Shown here one piece after another: positions 33,705-38,908 of a DNA stretch of 38,908 bases. Every line of letters starts with the position of its first letter. The stretch's first letter is position 1. Origin of the DNA: JAIEPT01 sp038217425 (GTDB lineage Bacteria > Planctomycetota > Planctomycetia > Gemmatales > Gemmataceae); contig JBBQPM010000052.1 in NCBI GenBank assembly GCA_038217425.1, forward strand, positions 1 to 38,908, written 5' to 3'. Both the position numbers and the translations under genes were made by a program. Under the pieces are notes generated by a model that was given only the letters and a program-made list of their open reading frames with translations, did not search any database and was not told where the DNA came from.

Positions 33705-35053
33705 TTGTCGAACAACCCGATCAAATCCTTCGCCTTCGCGGTCTCCAAGTTCCAGCACGCCGCCAACATGCCAGCGACCTTGTCGCCGTAGCGCGGCTGC
33801 GCCAGCCCGCGGAACTTCGCCTCCACTTCGAGGTCGGTCATCGGGTTCTGTGCGTGCCCGCGCGGGAACTCCACCTCTTTCACCAACGTTCGGCCATCCG
33901 CGAGCTTCATCGTCAGGCGATTGGGGATGCCGAACGGGTAGCGGAGTGAAAGCTCCTTGTCGCGGTGGATCTTGATCTTGGCGATCAGCTGCAGCAACTT
34001 CGGGTCGGCGATGCGCTCGGGCGTGAACTGCGCGAGGGTGACGTCCCCGTCCGTCAGAGCCACCGCGGTGCAGTAAGGAAGACTATGGTCGGCGGTCTCG
34101 CGCGTCTTGGGATGCCATTTTTCGGGGTCTTTGCCGATGATGTCGACGGCGGCGTCGAAGGTGTGGATGTCGAGGCTGACGACGTCGTCGAGGGAGTTGA
34201 TCTGGGGCCGAAGTTGCAAGGCGGCGTCGATGGCGCTCTGCGAGTGATACTCCGCGGGCCAATATTTGATGTAGGTGCCGGTGATCATGAAGTCGCGGCC
34301 GGGCCCGCCGAACTCGGCGACTTCGAAGGGGCCGGTGAGGAGCTTCATGAAGCCGAGATCACCCTCGAAGATGGGCGCCGGGCCGGTCATGCCGTCGGCG
34401 GCCAAGAGCGCCGCGAAGACGCCGTTGCGCGCCGCGTTGGCGAAGGCGCAGCCCTTCCACATGCTGAGTTCGCCCGAGCGCGTCTGCCGCAGCGCTGTGT
34501 TGGCGACGCCTGCCAGGCCGATGGCGTGGGTCGTCTGCGTCACCGAGAGTTTCATGAGCTTGCAGGCGGCGACGGCGCTGGAGATGGCGCCGTAGGTGAC
34601 GTGATCGAAGCCGTTCTTGCGCAGGCTCGACGCATCGCACAGCCGGCACTGGATCTCGTACGCCAGGACCGCGGCGACGATCATCTCCGCGCCGCTGGCG
34701 CCGACCATCTCGCCCACGGAGAGGACCGCGGCGAGATTGTCGCTGGGATGGGCGGGCTCCAGCGAGAGGTACGTGTCGTTAAAATCGAGGTAGCGGATGA
34801 GCAGCCCGTTGACGAACGTCGCCCATTCGATGCTCGTCTCGCCGCCTTCCAACATCGACGCAGGGGGGGTGCTGCGCACGCGCTCGGCGCACTTGCGAGC
34901 GATGGCGTACGCCTCGGAATCCATGGCGCCGACGGCGGTCGCGAAGGAATCGATGAAGCGCCGCTTGGCTTCGTGCACCGCGGCCTGCGGCAGGTCGCTG
35001 AACTTTAGACCGTGAGCATATTCGGCGAAACGTTGCGCGAGCGGCTGCGGCAT
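33689..35053 (-). CDS. MmgE/PrpD-family protein (2-methylcitrate dehydratase-like)
   Basis: 454 residues from ATG 35053 (GGGAGA upstream); the open frame runs 102 codons further but that part overlaps the zinc-ribbon gene in another phase and is not protein-like. Family features: helical N-terminal domain with AVHEAKRRFIDSFATAVGAM, FNDTYLSLEPAHPSDNLAAV (the conserved D and H region around 165-180), LRKNGFDHVTYGAISSAVAA, and the C-terminal domain with KYWPAEYHSQSAIDAAL and ADHSLPYCTAVAL. PrpD dehydrates 2-methylcitrate in propionate breakdown, but the family also acts on other substrates. No prpB or prpC is nearby, so the substrate is open. The last residues S-P-Q-R and the stop lie inside a palindromic repeat. 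Confidence 0.92.
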   Translation of the reverse strand: MPQPLAQRFAEYAHGLKFSDLPQAAVHEAKRRFIDSFATAVGAMDSEAYAIARKCAERVRSTPPASMLEGGETSIEWATFVNGLLIRYLDFNDTYLSLEPAHPSDNLAAVLSVGEMVGASGAEMIVAAVLAYEIQCRLCDASSLRKNGFDHVTYGAISSAVAACKLMKLSVTQTTHAIGLAGVANTALRQTRSGELSMWKGCAFANAARNGVFAALLAADGMTGPAPIFEGDLGFMKLLTGPFEVAEFGGPGRDFMITGTYIKYWPAEYHSQSAIDAALQLRPQINSLDDVVSLDIHTFDAAVDIIGKDPEKWHPKTRETADHSLPYCTAVALTDGDVTLAQFTPERIADPKLLQLIAKIKIHRDKELSLRYPFGIPNRLTMKLADGRTLVKEVEFPRGHAQNPMTDLEVEAKFRGLAQPRYGDKVAGMLAACWNLETAKAKDLIGLFDKSPQR

Positions 35054-35067
35054 GAAAATCTCCCGGT

Positions 35068-35376
35068 TCAGGCCGCCGGGCGCTGCCGGGGGACCGCACA
35101 GGCGAACGTTTCCGCCGCCCGCGTCAGTTCCAGCATCGCTTCCATCGGCGGCGTCAAAAGATGTCGGTTGTTGCGCCCCACCTTGTCGGCGAGCAGCGCC
35201 AAATCCAGGAGCGCCAGCAGTTCCGGCGCCTCGACTTTCGCGCATTCCCGGCAAATCGGGTCGTGATACAGGCCCTGCCCCACCTGCGGGCCCTTCTTCC
35301 AGCGCGAAGGGCGTCGGCACCCGGCGCACTCCCCCTCCGCCAACTCCTCGCCCATCCACAACGCAAACTTTACCAT
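35068..35376 (-). CDS. Small zinc-ribbon-like protein upstream of PrpD
   Basis: 102 residues. There are two CXXC pairs, CAGC (residues 17-20) and CREC (42-45), separated by a basic RRPSRWKKGPQVGQGLYHDP loop: a probable zinc ribbon. A helical tail follows (LLALLDLALLADKVGRNNRH). The stop lies 14 bases before the PrpD ATG on the same strand, so cotranscription is likely. I do not recognise the family; it could bind nucleic acid or a protein partner. The start ATG 35376 has AAAGGTAG about ten bases upstream. Confidence 0.65.
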   Translation of the reverse strand: MVKFALWMGEELAEGECAGCRRPSRWKKGPQVGQGLYHDPICRECAKVEAPELLALLDLALLADKVGRNNRHLLTPPMEAMLELTRAAETFACAVPRQRPAA

Positions 35377-35701
35377 CGTTGTCTACCTTTACGAACCCCA
35401 GGGCAGATGTCCACCGTGGACCGCGCCCGGATTCGCTTCCCTCAGCATCGGCGCGCGGGCAACCCGAAGTCCGCCCCGCTTCGCCGAAATCGAGCGCCGA
35501 CGCTCCAAACTACGCCGACGCGGCGTCCTTCCCGTGGACTGCCTGAAATGCCGCGCGGGCAAAGCGAGGCGCCCGTGCCGGGCACGAAGTCTGGGCAAAA
35601 CGCCCGCGCCCGCAAACTCGGCGCAGGCGGAACATCTTGCCGCTCATATACCATTGGAATCGTTTGTCCTACCCGCAACGCAGTCGCTCCAGGTGAATTC
35701 C
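35377..35701. other. Divergent intergenic region, no gene recognised
   Basis: 325 GC-rich bases between the zinc-ribbon gene (minus) and icd (plus). Open frames cross it on both strands, but their arginine- and proline-rich translations look non-coding. The short palindrome CGTGCCGGGCACG (35574-35586) is present. Both promoters should lie here; I cannot place a convincing -35/-10 pair. Confidence 0.4.
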
Positions 35702-36997
<1,296 letters not shown>

Positions 36998-37014
36998 TTT
37001 TTCAACCGCTTTGG

Positions 37015-37059
37015 TTGGGGCGAGCGGCAGGAGATAATCTCCTGCCGCTCGCCCAATTT
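37015..37059 (+). terminator. Rho-independent terminator of icd
   Basis: GGGCGAGCGGCAGGAGA and TCTCCTGCCGCTCGCCC form a stem of about 16-17 bp around a TAA-like loop (37018-37053), flanked by TTG/CAA and followed by TTTT (37056-37059). Confidence 0.88.
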
Positions 37060-37145
37060 TCGGAGCCGAAGCGTTCGTGACGAGGCAGATCCTCTCCCGA
37101 GGATATCGGGTTGGCGTTTGAACGCGCGATGTCGACCCGTGCCGC

Positions 37146-37174
37146 TTGACCGGCGCGGATGCATTTCCGACAAT
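37146..37174 (+). promoter_or_regulatory. Promoter of the inositol-3-phosphate synthase gene
   Basis: TTGACC (37146-37151), a 17-base spacer, then GACAAT (37169-37174), 41 bases before the ATG. It follows the icd terminator, so a new transcription unit starts here. Confidence 0.55.
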
Positions 37175-37215
37175 GAAGGTTCCCACGCAATCCAGCTTCC
37201 GAACGGAACACCTCC

Positions 37216-38421
37216 ATGACAACGCGTCGCATCGGTCTTTGGCTCATCGGAGCATGGGGCGGCGTCAGCGCCACCGCCGTCCTGGGAATCGCCGCCCTCA
37301 AACGCAAGCTCATGGACCGCACCAGCCTCGTCTCCGCCAACCCCGTCTTCGCCCACCTCGATCTCGACGACTTCGATACGCTCGTCGTGGGCGGGCATGA
37401 AATCCGCGACAGCTCCTTCGCCGACGCCGTGCGCCAACTCCACGAACACGCCGGCGTCTTCGACTCGGGATTGATGCAATCGTGTATGCCCGACCTCGAC
37501 GACTGGAACGCTAACGTCCGCCCCGGTACCGTCCTCGGCGCCGGCGATACCATCGGCAAGCTCGTCGAACTCGACGCCGTCCGCGAAATCAAGACGCCCC
37601 GCCAGGCCATCGACCGCATCCAGGCCGACCTCAAAGAGTTCCAGAAGAACCACCACCTCGATCAGGTCATCGTCGCCAACGCCACCTCCACCGAACCGCT
37701 GGCCACCCTCACCCCGGCCCACCAGTCAATGGCCGAGTTCACGAAGCTCCTGGCCAAGCCCGACGCGGTCGTCCCCGCCAGCTCCCTCTACGGCTGGGCG
37801 GCGCTCGACCTCGGTTTTCCCTATGTCAACTTCACCCCCTCGCTCGGCTCGTCCTTCCCCGCCGCCCAGGAACTGGCGGTGCTGCGCAAGACGTGCATGG
37901 CCGGGCAGGACGGCAAGACCGGCGAGACGCTCATGAAGTCCGCGCTGGCGCCGATGTTCAAACATCGCAACTTCCAGATCCTCTCCTGGGTCGGCCATAA
38001 TATCTTCGGCAACCGCGACGGCCTCGTCCTCGACGACCCCGTCAACAAGGAATCGAAGATCCGAACCAAGGACCAGGTCGTCTCCTCCATCGTCGGCTAC
38101 AAGCCCAACACGCTCGTCACCATCGAGTACATCCCCTCGATGGACGACTGGAAGACGGCGTGGAACCACATTCACTTCAAGGGATTCCTGAACACGAAGA
38201 TGGTGCTGCAGTTCATCTGGCAAGGCTGCGACTCGCTGCTGGCGGCGCCGCTCTTGCTCGACATGGTTCGCTTCACCCTCCTGTCACAGCGCCGCGGCGA
38301 GACGGGCGTGCTCAAGCACCTCGCCAGCTTCTTCAAGAACCCCATGGGCGTCCAGGAGCACGACTTCTTCGTGCAGTACGCCGACCTCGAGGCGTACGCC
38401 AGGGGAATCCCCGGCGCATGA
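37216..38421 (+). CDS. Inositol-3-phosphate synthase family protein
   Basis: 401 residues. Members convert glucose 6-phosphate to 1D-myo-inositol 3-phosphate with NAD as a recycled cofactor. Visible features: the N-terminal dinucleotide loop LIGAWGGVSATAVLG (about 9-24); VIVANATSTEPL; PASSLYGWAALDLGFPYVNF, where classical enzymes have a substrate loop and 'YVNGSPQN'; then FQILSWVGHNIFGNRDGLVL (classical 'SYNHLGNNDG') and the lysine-rich KESKIRTKDQVVSSIV. These differences from the eukaryotic and actinobacterial forms mean the exact substrate is uncertain. The stop overlaps the ATG of the UbiA-family gene (ATGA). Its own promoter is at 37146-37174. Confidence 0.9.
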   Translation: MTTRRIGLWLIGAWGGVSATAVLGIAALKRKLMDRTSLVSANPVFAHLDLDDFDTLVVGGHEIRDSSFADAVRQLHEHAGVFDSGLMQSCMPDLDDWNANVRPGTVLGAGDTIGKLVELDAVREIKTPRQAIDRIQADLKEFQKNHHLDQVIVANATSTEPLATLTPAHQSMAEFTKLLAKPDAVVPASSLYGWAALDLGFPYVNFTPSLGSSFPAAQELAVLRKTCMAGQDGKTGETLMKSALAPMFKHRNFQILSWVGHNIFGNRDGLVLDDPVNKESKIRTKDQVVSSIVGYKPNTLVTIEYIPSMDDWKTAWNHIHFKGFLNTKMVLQFIWQGCDSLLAAPLLLDMVRFTLLSQRRGETGVLKHLASFFKNPMGVQEHDFFVQYADLEAYARGIPGA

Positions 38422-38908
38422 AGACGTTCTTCGCCTACGCCCAGCTGGTTCGGCTCCCCAACGCGTTCACTGCAATGGCCGACATCTGCCTGGGCGCCCT
38501 GGTGCTGCGCGCCTTGCCGGAGCATCTCGGCACGTTCGCGTGTCTTTTGGCCGCTTCCGTGTTGCTGTACTCCGCGGGCATGGTCTGGAACGACGTCTTC
38601 GACTTCGAGCAGGATCTGCGCGAACGCCCGTTTCGTCCGTTGCCCTCGGGCCGGATCTCCCGCGGCCGGGCGAAGCTGCTCGGCTGGTTTTTGCTAATAC
38701 TTGGCGTCGGCGCTGCGGTCGGGGCCGACGTTTGGAATCCGGAGCAAGCCTGGCGCTCGAGCACGTTGGCCGGGCTGTTGGTCGGGGCCATCTTTCTGTA
38801 CGACGGCTGGCTCAAGCGCACGGTGGTCGGCCCGTGGTCGATGGCGCTGTGCCGATTACTGAACATTCTGCTCGGGCTGAGCGTGACCGCTGGGGCGATC
38901 CCGATCTG
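38418..38908 (+). CDS. UbiA-family prenyltransferase (EboC-like), partial at window end
   Basis: The first 163 residues are inside the window; the frame is still open at 38908. It is a membrane protein with several helices (CLLAASVLLYSAGMVWNDVF and others). The first aspartate-rich motif is NDVFDFEQD, followed by RPFRPLPSGRISRGRA, both hallmarks of UbiA-type transferases that attach a prenyl chain to an aromatic or polar acceptor using Mg2+. Full members are about 290-310 residues. The start overlaps the inositol-phosphate synthase stop. A UbiA protein coupled to inositol-phosphate synthase recalls the 'ebo' cluster of unknown end product, and would make this EboC-like; that assignment is inference and depends on what follows the window. 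Confidence 0.85.
   Translation, partial: MKTFFAYAQLVRLPNAFTAMADICLGALVLRALPEHLGTFACLLAASVLLYSAGMVWNDVFDFEQDLRERPFRPLPSGRISRGRAKLLGWFLLILGVGAAVGADVWNPEQAWRSSTLAGLLVGAIFLYDGWLKRTVVGPWSMALCRLLNILLGLSVTAGAIPI

Noticed and set aside
34053..35008. Long plus-strand open frames opposite PrpD and icd regions
   Set aside because: They are antisense to well-supported enzymes and carry no recognisable protein features.
35534..35701. Extended N-terminus of isocitrate dehydrogenase
   Set aside because: The 56 extra residues have no counterpart in the family and no ribosome site; ATG 35702 gives the normal start.

Overview
The window looks like a chromosomal piece of a GC-rich planctomycete, probably Gemmatales-like. 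The best markers are a DUF1549/DUF1553 'planctomycete cytochrome' protein (18516-20714), a TIGR03067-type lipoprotein (31802-32230), a secreted PQQ-like beta-propeller (32286-33563), a Gfo/Idh/MocA oxidoreductase, very long multi-PAS hybrid kinases, and several families of intergenic palindromes. The assignment rests on gene content only; there is no rRNA in the window.

Region 1 (1-13158) is a signalling block. It opens with a nested palindromic repeat and a decayed methyltransferase fragment, followed by an HxlR-type regulator. Three tandem hybrid histidine kinases follow (1833, 903 and 1185 aa). Their N-terminal sensory halves differ (PAS and GAF modules), but their HisKA-HATPase-receiver C-termini are very alike. 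A 49-codon remnant of a MEDS sensory domain sits between the second and third kinase. No DNA-binding output domain is encoded in the kinases.

Region 2 (about 13.2-17.1 kb) is visibly poorer in G+C and full of fragments. It holds an EF-Tu domain III-like tail, a duplicated multi-pass membrane protein closely followed by a fatty-acid-desaturase-like enzyme, a KptA/Tpt1 lacking its N-terminal half, a small secreted protein, and a secreted protein broken by a one-base frameshift. It ends at a strong terminator next to a tRNA-Lys(CTT) gene whose 3' end faces it. Behind the tRNA lies a strongly folded minus-strand RNA element with a rho-independent terminator and an alternative pairing partner.

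Region 3 (17.8-38.9 kb) is metabolic and housekeeping. Minus-strand pair: DUF1549/1553 protein and family 4 uracil-DNA glycosylase. Plus-strand pair: secreted CPFC protein translationally coupled to glycerate 2-kinase, convergent with an ACS-type MFS transporter (a possible sugar-acid/glycerate route). Then glycogen debranching enzyme GlgX; methionyl-tRNA synthetase followed by a HicB-HicA pair; an oxidoreductase coupled to an unknown small protein; Mn/Fe superoxide dismutase; the TIGR03067 lipoprotein and beta-propeller; a zinc-ribbon protein with an MmgE/PrpD protein; NADP isocitrate dehydrogenase; and inositol-3-phosphate synthase coupled to a UbiA-family prenyltransferase cut by the window end.

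Most intergenic gaps between the metabolic genes carry palindromic repeats from at least three families. One repeat copy provides the stop codon of the PrpD gene. I found no transposase, integrase, CRISPR array or phage gene.
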